Of a stretch of DNA of 46,741 bases, positions 17,843 to 27,600 are shown one piece after another; within the stretch, counting starts at the first letter, position 1, and the number at the start of each line of letters is the position of its first letter. The position numbers and the translations under genes were made by a program. The notes under the pieces were generated by a model. The model saw nothing but the letters and a program-made list of their open reading frames with translations, was not told the DNA's origin and did no database searches. The stretch is from the NCBI GenBank assembly GCA_029777335.1, contig JAKOSN010000037.1, forward strand, positions 1-46,741. The letters run 5' to 3'. The DNA comes from Planctomycetota bacterium (GTDB lineage: Bacteria; Planctomycetota; Planctomycetia; Gemmatales; Gemmataceae).

Positions 17843-18571
17843 TTACTCGGCATCATCAAAATCGATCTCGCTGGTCTTGACCGAGGGGGTCGACGGTGGG
17901 GGGGGAGGCGCCTGGAGCGGAGCGGGCCCGCCGATCAGCGTCGCTGGTTTCTTTTTCGGCGTGGGTCCTAGCTCGCCCAGCTCCGCCTCCAGCGCCTGCC
18001 GCATGGAGAGAAAGTCCGGGAACGCCTTTTCACGAAAGAGCTTGTATCCCGTCCACATCAGGTCGGCACAGATCTCGACAGGCACCTTTCCGGTATTGGC
18101 GCCCAGGCCAGGGAGAGCGACCGAGTGAATGCTGCCAGGTTCCCGGGCATTTTGCATGTGCACCGCCTGAAAAGCGGCGGCACAGGCGAGGGCGACATTT
18201 AACGTATCGCTAATATCCTGTTCGGAGAGCGACATCGTGGGTGTGGAGATAAGGAACTTCGGCACGCCGGCGCCGGTGCGCACACACGTCGCATGCCCAA
18301 CCGGCATCACCCCCACATAAAGCCGATCGATCTCTTCCTTGACACGCTTTTGAATCTGCGCGCCAAAATGCTTCTTAATGGCGAGATCAAGACCGCCATC
18401 CATCAATCCGCGTGAATTGGTCGGTGAAACCCACGCATCAACCCCCTGATCAAGCATTGATCCCTGAATAATCTGCACCTCGGGATGAAACTCAAAGGTG
18501 TCCTTCCACGCCTTGATCATCTTTGGATTAATATCCACCAGTACAACCTGAACAGCCAAAGGAGATGACAT
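17843..18571 (-). CDS. Macro-domain protein (ADP-ribose binding)
   Basis: A 242-residue protein with a macro domain at about 30-190. The ADP-ribose-binding loops are visible: DAWVSPTNSRGLMDGGLDLAI at 45-65 (cf. the family DAIVNAAN...GGGVDGAI) and ALPGLGANTGKVP at 152-164. Macro domains bind ADP-ribose and many remove it from proteins or nucleic acids. The tail from about 203 is proline-rich and likely disordered, ending in an acidic patch (DFDDAE). It is the first gene of the tight operon with the HEAT/ARM and SWIM genes and follows the PARP gene across a repeat-rich spacer. A role as eraser, antitoxin or reader of the PARP product is inferred from adjacency. Confidence 0.9.
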   Translation of the reverse strand: MSSPLAVQVVLVDINPKMIKAWKDTFEFHPEVQIIQGSMLDQGVDAWVSPTNSRGLMDGGLDLAIKKHFGAQIQKRVKEEIDRLYVGVMPVGHATCVRTGAGVPKFLISTPTMSLSEQDISDTLNVALACAAAFQAVHMQNAREPGSIHSVALPGLGANTGKVPVEICADLMWTGYKLFREKAFPDFLSMRQALEAELGELGPTPKKKPATLIGGPAPLQAPPPPPSTPSVKTSEIDFDDAE

Positions 18572-18590
18572 GGGGATGCTCCTGGGAGTA

Positions 18591-18836
18591 GTTTTCAGTT
18601 TTCAGTTTTCAGTAAGAGAGTGTTCAGTGTCCAGTAAGAGAGTGTTCAGTTTTCAGTAAGAGTTTTCAGTGTTCAGTAAGAGGTTTCAGTACAGAGTGTT
18701 GAGATGAAAGACACAACATCTCAGCTTCTCCAACATTCGTCTGGGTCCCTTTTCCTCGAATGTCTCTCGTAACCTCAGTGCGAACCCTGAACTCTCTTCC
18801 TGAAAACTCTCTTACTGAAAACTGAAAACTGAAAAC
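18591..18836. repeat. TTTTCAG tracts forming a 31-bp inverted repeat
   Basis: The spacer between the PARP and macro-domain genes is filled with repeats of GTTTTCA and variants (TTCAGTAAGAG, GTGTTCAG). From 18591 to about 18698 they run in one direction; from about 18790 to 18845 they run in the other. The 31 bases at 18591-18621 are the exact reverse complement of 18806-18836, so the transcript can fold into a long hairpin with a ~184-base loop. The right tract runs up to the PARP stop codon. It may act as terminator or processing site, or mark a site of rearrangement; nothing in it decides between these. Confidence 0.85.
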
Positions 18837-18845
18837 TGAAAACTC

Positions 18846-20309
18846 TTACTCCGCCACCTCGACCAGGTATTCGAGACGTTGCTGTTGTGTTGTGTAGACG
18901 ACATACTCGTCGTCGGCGAACTGGGAGGGGTGTTTGCTGGTGTGACGGACGCCGTGACAGCTGTCGTAGCCATCGGGCGGGGCGGTCAGACCGTAGGTGA
19001 TCCTGGTGTATTCCTTCTTTTTCCCCAGCGCGACGCGAGCGATCGCCAGAAAGCGCGTCTTGTAGCGGCCTGGCGAGGCATAGTAGTAGCTTGTGCACGC
19101 GGCATCGCCAAAGTAGATGCCATTGCCCAGCCATCCCGCGTCTGTGCGATTGATCCCCATGCTCACCACAATTTTCGGCAGCAAAATGCCACGCGAAAGG
19201 ATGCCCACCCAGTTTTGAATGCGCGAGCCATGAAAGAGCAAACGCTGATTGTCCAGGTGTTGCGTGAAGGCTTCCCACTCCCCCTTGCGCCGTACGCGAA
19301 AGATATTGCGAACCTCGAGTCGCTTCATCTTGATCAGGCTGTGCGTGACATAATCCTCCAGTTCCAGGAACTGGGGATGGTCCTGCGGGAGCCAATCGAG
19401 TTCGCAACCCAGGGCGTTGTATTCCTGATCGACCTGGGCGTTGAAGAGGACACTGCCACTTTCGCCGTTCACCTGGAGCATGTCCTTCATCAGTTGCAGG
19501 GTATCCTGCTTTTGCTGGAACGCTTCCAGGCTATCGATCACCGCATTGTCCACGGCGCTGCGTGTCCGACCGATGCGATGCGGAATGGCGGTGTAGAACT
19601 CGCCGGATAACCGTTCCATCTCCGGGCGCGAGGTCGCGTTCTGTTGAAAAAGCTCGTAGAGTTCGCCCAGGATCTTTTCGCCCTTCTCGATCTGGCCGAT
19701 GGTCAGAATGCCGAGCGGAGTTTCGATGCCGTTGGCGGTGATGGTGGCCGCCACCGTGGTCGTCAGGGCACGAGTCGCCTCGTCGTAAAGGTAGCGCACC
19801 AGGTTCTGCACGGCGACGTTGAGTTTGCTCGGCTGTATCACCGGAGCAATCTGGCCCTCGCTCGCCTTGATCTTTTCCAGGGTACGCGCATCCACCTGAC
19901 CGCTACTGGTGCCGCGTGCCTTCTGCGAGCCAATCTTGCTCGAAGCGAGCGCGACTTCCTTGTAGCCCTTGCGCGGGGCGGTCTTCTCCCGGTAGATCGA
20001 ATCGTAGTTCGCCTGCGCCTCACCAAGGGTCGCAAAGAAACGGCACTCTTTCTGGCCGGCGTCGGGGTTGCTGTTGAGATCGTCGGTGCGACCGTAATGG
20101 GTAAAGACACGGTAGCAATCGGCGCCGTTGTGCGTCCCCTTGTGCAGTTCAATGGCGTAATACTTGTTGTGGTTGCTCTTGATGTCCGTCACCTGCAGGA
20201 CCGCCTTCTTGACGATCTCAAAGTCATCCGGGAAGAAGGGAGCGCTGGGATCGCCATACTTCCACGCCTTGATTGCTGCCATGATGACCTCGTTCTCGGT
20301 GACATCCAT
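18846..20309 (-). CDS. WGR-domain poly(ADP-ribose) polymerase (PARP1/2-like)
   Basis: A 487-residue protein built like the C-terminal part of eukaryotic PARP1/2. A WGR domain lies at about 41-118 (KYYAIELHKG, RVFTHYGRTDD, FFATLGEAQANY). A helical regulatory domain follows at about 155-290 (PLGILTIGQIEKGEKIL). The catalytic ADP-ribosyltransferase domain has the H-Y-E triad: LLFHGSR with H360, GNGIYFGD with Y399, and DEYVVY with E468. It would use NAD+ to ADP-ribosylate protein or nucleic acid, and WGR domains in PARP2 sense DNA ends. The frame is open to 20441 but the first 44 codons look non-coding; ATG 20309 was chosen, and ATG 20282 (with GAGG upstream) is the alternative. It is upstream of the macro-domain gene on the same strand. 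Confidence 0.9.
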   Translation of the reverse strand: MDVTENEVIMAAIKAWKYGDPSAPFFPDDFEIVKKAVLQVTDIKSNHNKYYAIELHKGTHNGADCYRVFTHYGRTDDLNSNPDAGQKECRFFATLGEAQANYDSIYREKTAPRKGYKEVALASSKIGSQKARGTSSGQVDARTLEKIKASEGQIAPVIQPSKLNVAVQNLVRYLYDEATRALTTTVAATITANGIETPLGILTIGQIEKGEKILGELYELFQQNATSRPEMERLSGEFYTAIPHRIGRTRSAVDNAVIDSLEAFQQKQDTLQLMKDMLQVNGESGSVLFNAQVDQEYNALGCELDWLPQDHPQFLELEDYVTHSLIKMKRLEVRNIFRVRRKGEWEAFTQHLDNQRLLFHGSRIQNWVGILSRGILLPKIVVSMGINRTDAGWLGNGIYFGDAACTSYYYASPGRYKTRFLAIARVALGKKKEYTRITYGLTAPPDGYDSCHGVRHTSKHPSQFADDEYVVYTTQQQRLEYLVEVAE

Positions 20310-20430
20310 CGTCTGGGGGAAGTGCAAGAGACGATGGTTCCTGTAGTTTGTCGGAACTCGCTCGTCTCTTGCCCAGTCATGAACGAAAGAATACCATCCC
20401 CCTGAGCAAGGCAACAGGTCAGCAGTACGA

Positions 20431-22506
20431 CTATTTTTCAACGGTGAGCAGGATGGGTTCGCTGGAGTAACTGACCTTCACCACGAAGTTGATGGACACG
20501 TGCGTGAGCACACTGAGCGGGACGTTTTCGATGGGGGCCGCGTTGGGAGCCGCCTTGAGCACAAGATGTCCCTTTGAGGCCGTTCCCAGCAGCGTTTTGC
20601 TCTTCCCCTCGACAATGGTTACCCCCGGTGGAAGGGGATTGCCATAGACGCTCCCCAGATGGCGAAGCAGAATGTCCAACGAGATGGGCTTGTTGTAATC
20701 GGCGCGCCGCACCACGTTCACTTCGAGTTTCACTTCCTGGCCGGGTTTGAGGCGAATTTGCCGGGGAGTTACATCCACCTTGAGGATATCCGAGGGGAGG
20801 GTGACCGCCACCGTTTGCATCTCCACATCGAAGCGCCCGCGGCCTCCGCCGGGGAGATAGATTTCCTGGTTGGGAGTGACTGCGCGCGTGAGAGTGGTCG
20901 ACTTGCCCTCGGCGCCCTTCCACGTTGCCGTTCCGGTGATCGTCACATTGCTCACCCCCAGCGGCGCCTGGGCGTTGGCAGTCAGCACCACCACCCCCTG
21001 CGTCATGGTGGGGGGAATGGTCAATGGGCTGGCGGTCACGCCCCTGGGGAGATTTTTGATCTCGATTGTCACTGGTTCCTGAAATCCGTTAACGCGCGTC
21101 ACATGCACAAACCAGGCAGCACTCGAACCGGGGCCGATCATCGCCTTGTCTGGATCGCAGCGCAGCGTGAAATCCGGGGTGGCCCAGTCCAGTTCGAGAA
21201 AGTAAACCGCGCTCGGGGCGCCCTTGCTGTTGAGATCCCGAATGCGAATCACATAGTCGAGATCGGCGGGCGGAGTGAAGACCAGGCCCGGATCCTTGCC
21301 ATAGGTATCATCGCTGCTGGCGAGCACCTTGCCGTCGAGGGTGAGGATATCGAGCACGCCATCGAGGCTCGATTGGAGCACCGTCCCAAACCGGCGCGCG
21401 TGCATCTCCATGCGGATCGCCTTCCCCTTCGTCCCCTTGAAGACAAAGTGATCCAGCTCGCGCGGGGTGGCAATTCGCCCATTGATCCCGCACGGCACCT
21501 GGACGCGCTGCGCCTGCTTTGGTGTGTCGTTGGGTTCCTGCTCCAGCACCTGCGGGAGTTCGCTCACCATCAGCGCGGTCCGGTTGGTCGGTTTGCCCTT
21601 GATCTGGAGCGGCACCTCGTGCAGACCGAGTTCCCTGGGAGCAGTCAAGGCGACACGGGCTTGCACCAGGCTGGCAGAGCCGACGGGTTCAACCTGCACG
21701 GTTTGTCCGGGCGCGACCGCCAGAGGATACAGGTGGGAGACATAAGGAGCGCTGGTGAGAGCCAGGGCATACACCCAGCGCGGATCGCCATCGTACTTGG
21801 AGTCACGTACCTGGATGTAATAGGTGCCGGCCCTGGTGAAAGTGTAGCTCAGCAGGGGATCGGCGAAGTAGAAATCGTCGTTGTCCGCCAACTCCCGCCC
21901 GGTCGCATCGAAGAGAGTGAGCTTGGGATCGAGGTGCTTTTGCAGATCGTGAATCTTGTCTTCCAGGCGCGCCCCCTGGACCTCAAAGGTGAGCGTTTGC
22001 CCGGCCTGCACCTCGAAAGCGTAGTAATCGACATCCTCGGCCAGTTCCACTCGGCCACTCACCACGCAGGGAACGGGAACCTTTGTCGCCTTTTCCAGAG
22101 TGTTATTCTCGGCTTTTTCCTCGATCACCGGATCGTCCACCACCAGAATCTGGCCAATGCTGGACAATCCGAGAGAAGAGACCAGGCGAAAGTCGCGCAC
22201 GCCGGGAGCAGCATCGGCGGCCACCGTGAGCTTCACCTTGACGCTGCGCACCGGGGTGGCAGGGATGGGCCCGCTTGGAGGAGTCGCAGGGAGCCCCTCT
22301 GCCTTGATCCCCGTTCCCTGAAAGAGCGCGTGATAGACGCCGAAGAAGTTTTGCTGCCCCTGAACGAGCACCTCCGTGGTTTTGCCGCGCTGAACGGCGA
22401 CCGGGGTGGTGTGGGTGATCATCGGGTACGAGGTCTGGGCGTGGAGGAGCGAACCAAGGGTGAGCAGAAGGGCCGTGGGGAGAACAAGGCGGGTGAGAGT
22501 ACGCAT
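20431..22506 (-). CDS. Exported protein with PPC-type domains
   Basis: A 691-residue protein with a signal peptide (MRTLTRLVLPTALLLTLGSLLHAQ). The mature part contains at least two bacterial pre-peptidase C-terminal (PPC)-like beta-sandwiches: EDVDYYAFEVQAGQTLTFEVQ with DPKLTLFDATGRELADNDD, and RELDHFVFKGTKGKAIRMEM with DGVLDILTLDGKVLASSDD. More beta-rich, immunoglobulin-like repeats follow. No protease motif is seen. Proteins of this design are typical of planctomycetes and are exported or cell-surface. The upstream extension of the frame lacks a signal peptide, so the ATG at 22506 was chosen. Its stop lies 121 bases before the PARP start. Confidence 0.85.
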   Translation of the reverse strand: MRTLTRLVLPTALLLTLGSLLHAQTSYPMITHTTPVAVQRGKTTEVLVQGQQNFFGVYHALFQGTGIKAEGLPATPPSGPIPATPVRSVKVKLTVAADAAPGVRDFRLVSSLGLSSIGQILVVDDPVIEEKAENNTLEKATKVPVPCVVSGRVELAEDVDYYAFEVQAGQTLTFEVQGARLEDKIHDLQKHLDPKLTLFDATGRELADNDDFYFADPLLSYTFTRAGTYYIQVRDSKYDGDPRWVYALALTSAPYVSHLYPLAVAPGQTVQVEPVGSASLVQARVALTAPRELGLHEVPLQIKGKPTNRTALMVSELPQVLEQEPNDTPKQAQRVQVPCGINGRIATPRELDHFVFKGTKGKAIRMEMHARRFGTVLQSSLDGVLDILTLDGKVLASSDDTYGKDPGLVFTPPADLDYVIRIRDLNSKGAPSAVYFLELDWATPDFTLRCDPDKAMIGPGSSAAWFVHVTRVNGFQEPVTIEIKNLPRGVTASPLTIPPTMTQGVVVLTANAQAPLGVSNVTITGTATWKGAEGKSTTLTRAVTPNQEIYLPGGGRGRFDVEMQTVAVTLPSDILKVDVTPRQIRLKPGQEVKLEVNVVRRADYNKPISLDILLRHLGSVYGNPLPPGVTIVEGKSKTLLGTASKGHLVLKAAPNAAPIENVPLSVLTHVSINFVVKVSYSSEPILLTVEK

Positions 22507-22589
22507 GGCGGGACCATCCGGGGTGGAGAGTGCAAGAAGCGCAAAACCGTCCTTCCAGCCCAGCATTATCGTTCGCCGCAGTGAACAAA

Positions 22590-22814
22590 TCAACAAGCGA
22601 GCAGCTGAAAATCGGAGGCGCGACGGAGCAGACGATAATGGCCCTGTTCGAGCAGAAGCATCTCTTCGGGAGTGGCTTCGAGGATTTCATAGAAGAGGGC
22701 TTCCAGTGCCTCCAGGGTGAAGGATTCGTCTCCGTCGTAGGCGATCAGCATCAAGTTCTGTGCCTGCACCTCGGCAGGGAGGAGTAATCCATCAAGGAGA
22801 CATCGTAAAATCAT
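22590..22814 (-). CDS. Small acidic protein, unknown function
   Basis: A 74-residue frame with a good ribosome binding site (GAAGGAACG before the ATG at 22814). The sequence has a leucine- and glutamate-rich centre (EALEALFYEILEATPEEMLLLEQGHYRLL) and no membrane segment. It is 83 bases upstream of the PPC-type gene on the same strand. I do not recognise the family; the ribosome binding site is the main support. Confidence 0.55.
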   Translation of the reverse strand: MILRCLLDGLLLPAEVQAQNLMLIAYDGDESFTLEALEALFYEILEATPEEMLLLEQGHYRLLRRASDFQLLAC

Positions 22815-23293
22815 CGTTCCTTCTCCGAGCAGAACCAGGCTTCCTCCACCTCGCCCAGTTTAGTCTGGGCGGAGAAGAGGGAGTAGGTCAGTAGGAGAAC
22901 CGTTGCTGGATGGGGTGCGCGAGGAGCGGAGTCCGAACCATCATCTGAAAGGTTTGGATTGATTGAGGTTACGACATGGCAATGGAAGGCCATCCCCCGC
23001 GCCCGGTCAGGAGAGGTGCCGATCGGGCTGAGTCTATGGAAAAAATCGGGCTTGCTTTTCATGCCGGGTTTCGGGTAGAAAGGTGCTTCGCTAGATCAGA
23101 GCAGGGACGCTCACGGCAATAAACGTTGCTGCTCGGTAAGGATGCCGACCTCTGGCACTGTTCAGTACACACACCGTAGTTAAGCTCCTCTGAACCTTCT
23201 CCCTTCTCGGTTGTGTACCCGTGCATACTGCATCAGTGTGCCGAATCGGTCCATCCCCGGGTCGCCTTGCCTTTGCCGTGAAAGGAGTAACCC
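22815..23293. other. Intergenic region between divergent small genes
   Basis: About 480 bases with no gene I can support. It separates the 74-residue gene (minus) from the 94-residue gene (plus) and must hold both promoters. A short frame on the minus strand at 22811-23062 has no ribosome binding site or recognisable product. I could not pick out a convincing promoter pair or hairpin. Confidence 0.6.
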
Positions 23294-23578
23294 ATGCTCG
23301 AGCTGTTTACCCTTCTCGATTCCGAGTTGACCACTTCATCTTCTACCCCCGAAGTCTGCGTACATGAGGACAATACCCCTGCGCAGAGCGAGGAAACACT
23401 TGCTCCCTCGACCGATTTGCGTTTGAAGATTCTCCAGATTGGCATCTGGGAAGCCCGGCGCCGTTGGTTGCAGGGCGATACCAATGCTCTGGGTAGCTTG
23501 CTCGCCAATCTGGATGAGGATGTGCAGTTGTTGCGGTTGCAACTCGAAGACGAAGCACGTGTTGCCACCGAATGTTAA
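23294..23578 (+). CDS. Small protein of unknown function
   Basis: A 94-residue protein preceded by a strong ribosome binding site (AAAGGAG, 7 bases before the ATG). The first 40 residues are rich in S, T and E (ELTTSSSTPEV); the second half is a charged helix (LKILQIGIWEARRRWL, LDEDVQLLRLQLEDEARVA). No signal peptide or known domain. It may be cotranscribed with the HEAT-type gene 159 bases downstream. Confidence 0.7.
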   Translation: MLELFTLLDSELTTSSSTPEVCVHEDNTPAQSEETLAPSTDLRLKILQIGIWEARRRWLQGDTNALGSLLANLDEDVQLLRLQLEDEARVATEC

Positions 23579-23737
23579 GTCATTTCCTTGGCTGGCCCCG
23601 TCTCCCTTTTTGAGACGGGGCGGCAGCAGGCGGTTCCCTCCTTTGATTGGGTCTGGTTGCCTTCTTCTCTCCCTCCCCTTACACTCCACATCGTCCCGGT
23701 TCATGAATCCTTCACCGTTTGCAGGAGGTCGTTCGGA

Positions 23738-24409
23738 ATGCGCCAGGCGTTGCTGTCCGTGATTGGCTTGACTGTGCTCGCAACGCCTCCCCTCTGGGCC
23801 CAGTCAAAGGAGCTGGCTCCGTTGCTCAAGAAGCTGAATGGCTCGTTTTCGGCCGATGTGAAGGCAGGGGCAGCCGGGCTGGGCGCGCTTGGCGCCGAGG
23901 CCCGCAGCGCTTTGCCCAATCTGGCCACGGCGCTCAAGAAGGCCAGCTTCGACACTGAGCGAACCGCCATCGCGCGGGCCATTGAACGCATCGTGCGCGA
24001 GTGCCGGGCGCGTGCGGCCACCCTCCAGGGACAACTGAAAACGGCCAGGAGCGAGGTCGAGCGCGTCGCGTTACAAAAACAGATCGACGAACTCAATGCG
24101 GCCTCGTCGGTGGCCATCCCCGCGCTCACCGAGGTACTGAAAACCAGGGCGCGGTTTCGCGAGGAACGGATCGCCATCTGCAAGGCACTGGGGACCAGCG
24201 GCCCGGCGGCCCGTGACGCGGTTCCTGCATTGAGCAGCGCCATCAAAACCGGGTTCGACGAGGAGCGGATCGCGGCCTGTCAGGCGCTGGGGGAAATTGG
24301 CCCGGCCGCCGCCGCCGCCATCCCAGCCCTGACCGAGGTCTCCAAGACAGGATTTACCAGCGTCCGCGCCGCCGCCAATGCCGCACTCGTCAAGATCCAG
24401 AAGAAATAA
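23738..24409 (+). CDS. Exported HEAT-repeat protein
   Basis: A 223-residue protein with a signal peptide (MRQALLSVIGLTVLATPPLWAQ) and HEAT-like repeats, the clearest being VAIPALTEVLKTRARFREERIAICKALGTSG, DAVPALSSAIKTGFDEERIAACQALGEIG and AAIPALTEVSKTGF. A charged helix at about 85-125 links the first and later repeats. AGGAGG eleven bases upstream supports the ATG at 23738. Presumed periplasmic scaffold; the binding partner is unknown. It precedes the WD40 kinase gene by 232 bases. Confidence 0.8.
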   Translation: MRQALLSVIGLTVLATPPLWAQSKELAPLLKKLNGSFSADVKAGAAGLGALGAEARSALPNLATALKKASFDTERTAIARAIERIVRECRARAATLQGQLKTARSEVERVALQKQIDELNAASSVAIPALTEVLKTRARFREERIAICKALGTSGPAARDAVPALSSAIKTGFDEERIAACQALGEIGPAAAAAIPALTEVSKTGFTSVRAAANAALVKIQKK

Positions 24410-24641
24410 CTCGTCTCACTGCCAGCGCCACGGACGCGGCTCCGCTTCCTCTCCCCCGCCAGCTCGTCGTGGAGTCCGAGCGACGCCCGTGTGCCTCGCG
24501 GTGCGCCGCGGATTCGATGAAAACCCCGCACAGCGCCAGGGCGCAGGGAAACTGGCACCGGAAATGTGGTGGTGTTCCTCCGTCGCGCTGGGATAATACC
24601 CTCTTCTCTCGATCTCCTTTACACGACAGGGAGGGTGCCCG

Positions 24642-27600
24642 ATGACGCCGACCAACGACAACGACTCCCTGCGCACCACCGAGCACCATCCGCAGGCGGA
24701 AACATCTGGTTCAAACCTCAGCGCGGATTGCGCCCAGAGCTTGCCTCCCGCCGGTGCCAGGACCGCCTTGTATGTGCCTGACCAGCCCACGATGCTGAAG
24801 GGCGCGCCACTGACACCTGAGGGACAAGCCCTTGCAGTGCCAGGATACGAGGTCGAGGGCGTACTTGGTCGTGGCGGTGTTGGCGTCGTTTACAAGGCCC
24901 AGCATCGGACCCTGAAACGCCCCGTGGCCCTCAAGATGATGCTCGCCGGCTGTCACGCCGGACCGAATGAACTGGCACGTTTCCGTCTCGAAGCCGAGAC
25001 CGTGGCCCGTCTGCAGCATCCCAACATCGTGCAGATTCATGAGGTGGGCGAGGCAAACGGGCATCCCTACTGCGCCCTGGAATTCGTCGAGGGAAGCACG
25101 CTGGCCACCAAGCTGGGCGGCAAGCCGATGCTGGCCCGAGAGGCGGCGACACTGGTGGAAGTGCTGGCGCGCGCGATGCAGCTGGCGCACAGCCGGAACG
25201 TGGTCCATCGCGATCTGAAGCCAGCCAACATCCTGCTGACGACCGAGGGCATTCCGAAGATCACCGACTTTGGGCTGGCCCGACAGTTGGACAGCGAGAG
25301 CGGCGAGACTCAAGCCGGCGCGATCATGGGCACGCCGTCGTTCATGGCTCCCGAGCAAGCGTCGGGACGCACCCACGAGGCTGGCCCCGCGGCGGACATC
25401 TACGCGCTGGGGGCGATCCTCTATAACTGCCTGACCGGTCAACCGCCTTTCAAAGGGAAGACGTCGGTCGAGACGCTCGATCAGGTGCGCACCCAGGAGC
25501 CCGTTCCGCTCTCGCGCGTGCAGGTGAACGTGCCGCTGGACCTGGAGACGATCTGCCTGAAGTGCCTGCGCAAGGAGCCGGAGAAACGCTACGCCTCGGC
25601 CGCCGAGTTGGCGGATGAGTTGCGCCGCTACCTCCGCGGCGAACCGATCCTGGCGCGCCCGGTGAGTCGCCTGGAACGCGGTTGGCGCTGGTGCCGGCGC
25701 AACCCCAGCCTGACGCTCCTGTCGGGTGCGTTTGTGGTGGCGCTCCTCGCCGGCCTCGTTACCTCCGTCCACTTCGCTCTGGTCGCGAGGGCAGAAGCAG
25801 ACGACGCACGGAGCGCGCGAACCCAGGCAGACGAGCGTGCGCGCGAAGCCCTGGCTGCCCAATCGCGGGCGGATCAGAACGCGGTCAGGGCCCGCGCCAA
25901 CGAACAGCTGGCCTTCGACCGCGCCTACAGTTCGGACCTCCGCCTGTTCCAGCAGGCGTGGGACAAGAACCAGTTCGACTTCGCCCACGACCTGCTGAAC
26001 CGCCAGCGTCCCGAGAACACAGACGGGGTGGAACGGCGAGGCTTCGAGTGGGACTACTGGAATCGCCAGAGCAACCTCCGCCTCCTCACTTTCACCAGAC
26101 ACCCCGCGTCGGTGGGCTGCGTGGCCTTCAGTCCCGACGGCAAACTCCTGGCCTCAGGAGGGGAAGGGGACTTCGCGAAGCGGACCTCGCTGTTGAAGAT
26201 CTGGGACGCCGCCACGGGGCGCGAAATGCACTCGTGGACCGGCAAGGGACGGCGTGTGACCGGCCTTGCCTTCAGCCCCGAGGGGAAGCGCCTGGTGACC
26301 ACCACCCAGGAAGAAACGGCCCACGTCTGGGAGATCAAGACGGGGAAGGAACTCTTCGCCCTGACCGGACACACCCAGTACCTCAAGGCGGTGGCCTGGA
26401 GTCGCGACGGTCACCATCTCGCCACAGCAAGCGGGGATTTCACCGCGCGATTGTGGGACGCGACCACGGGCAAGGAACGACTCGTACTCAAGGACGCCAA
26501 TCAAAGTCAGGTTCAGTGCGTCGCATTCAGCCCAGATTCCACGCGCGTGGCGACGGCGGGCGACGGGGATTACGCCCTGCGCGTGTGGGAGGTCGCCACT
26601 GGCAAGAAAGTGCTCACCCTCCCTGGACATCGCGGAACCGTTCTGACGGTCGCCTTCAGCCCGAACGGCAAGTGGTTGGCCTCCGGGAGCGTTGACGGTC
26701 GCATGACAATCTGGAACGCCGCCCACGGAGGGAACGTGCGGACCCTTCCGGTGAGCGCTGGCAACGTCTCCAGTGTCGCCTTCTCGCCCGACAGCAGAAG
26801 GCTCGCGTCCGTCAGCGACAGAGATGGCGTGAAACTTTGGGACGTCGGAACAGGCCAGCATCTGTTTACCTACAAGGGACAGATCGGGTATCTCACCAGT
26901 GTGGTGTTCAGCCCGGAGGGCAAACGGCTAGCCTCCGCCGATGGGGAGGGTAAGGTGACAGTCTGGGATGCCACGGCGGGGAACCTGGCGGTCATCCTCT
27001 CACCGAACGGACAGATTCAGTCCCTCGCTACCAGTGCGGACGGCAAGTGGATCGTTGGCGGGGTTCAGGATGGGACGGCGCACGTGTGGGACGCGACCAC
27101 GAGCGAGGAGTTGCGTCGGTTCGGCACCCCACCCTCGCCCATGCGTGCGCTGGCAGTTCACCCCAGGGGGCACCAGGCCGTCATCCAGGGCATCGGGGCG
27201 AAACTGGAAGTGTGGGATCCCCGCGACGGGACCCTCCTGCACCGCGAACAGTCGGGCGCGCTCGACATCCAGGCGGTGGCCTATTCCCCGGAGGGAACCC
27301 ATTTCGCCACGACGGGGTTCAACGCGATCGTCTCCCTCTGGTCGTCCACCGATTTCAAGCTGGTGCATCAATTCAAGGGCAACGGCCAGGGATTCGCCCT
27401 CACCTATGGTGGCCAGGGCAAATATCTGGCCTTGCGCGACTCCGAAGGCGTCAAGATCTGGGAGGTGGCCAGCGGGCACCGCGTGGCGGAGTTCTCCGAT
27501 CCGACCGCCTTCGTCGGGGCCCTGGCGATGAGCCCCAACGGGGAGCAGGTCGCCAGCGGCAATCACCTCGGAATGGTTACTATCTGGGATCTGAAAACTC

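Noticed and set aside
22811..23062. 83-residue minus-strand frame
   Set aside because: No ribosome binding site, no recognisable sequence, and it overlaps the start of a better supported small gene.
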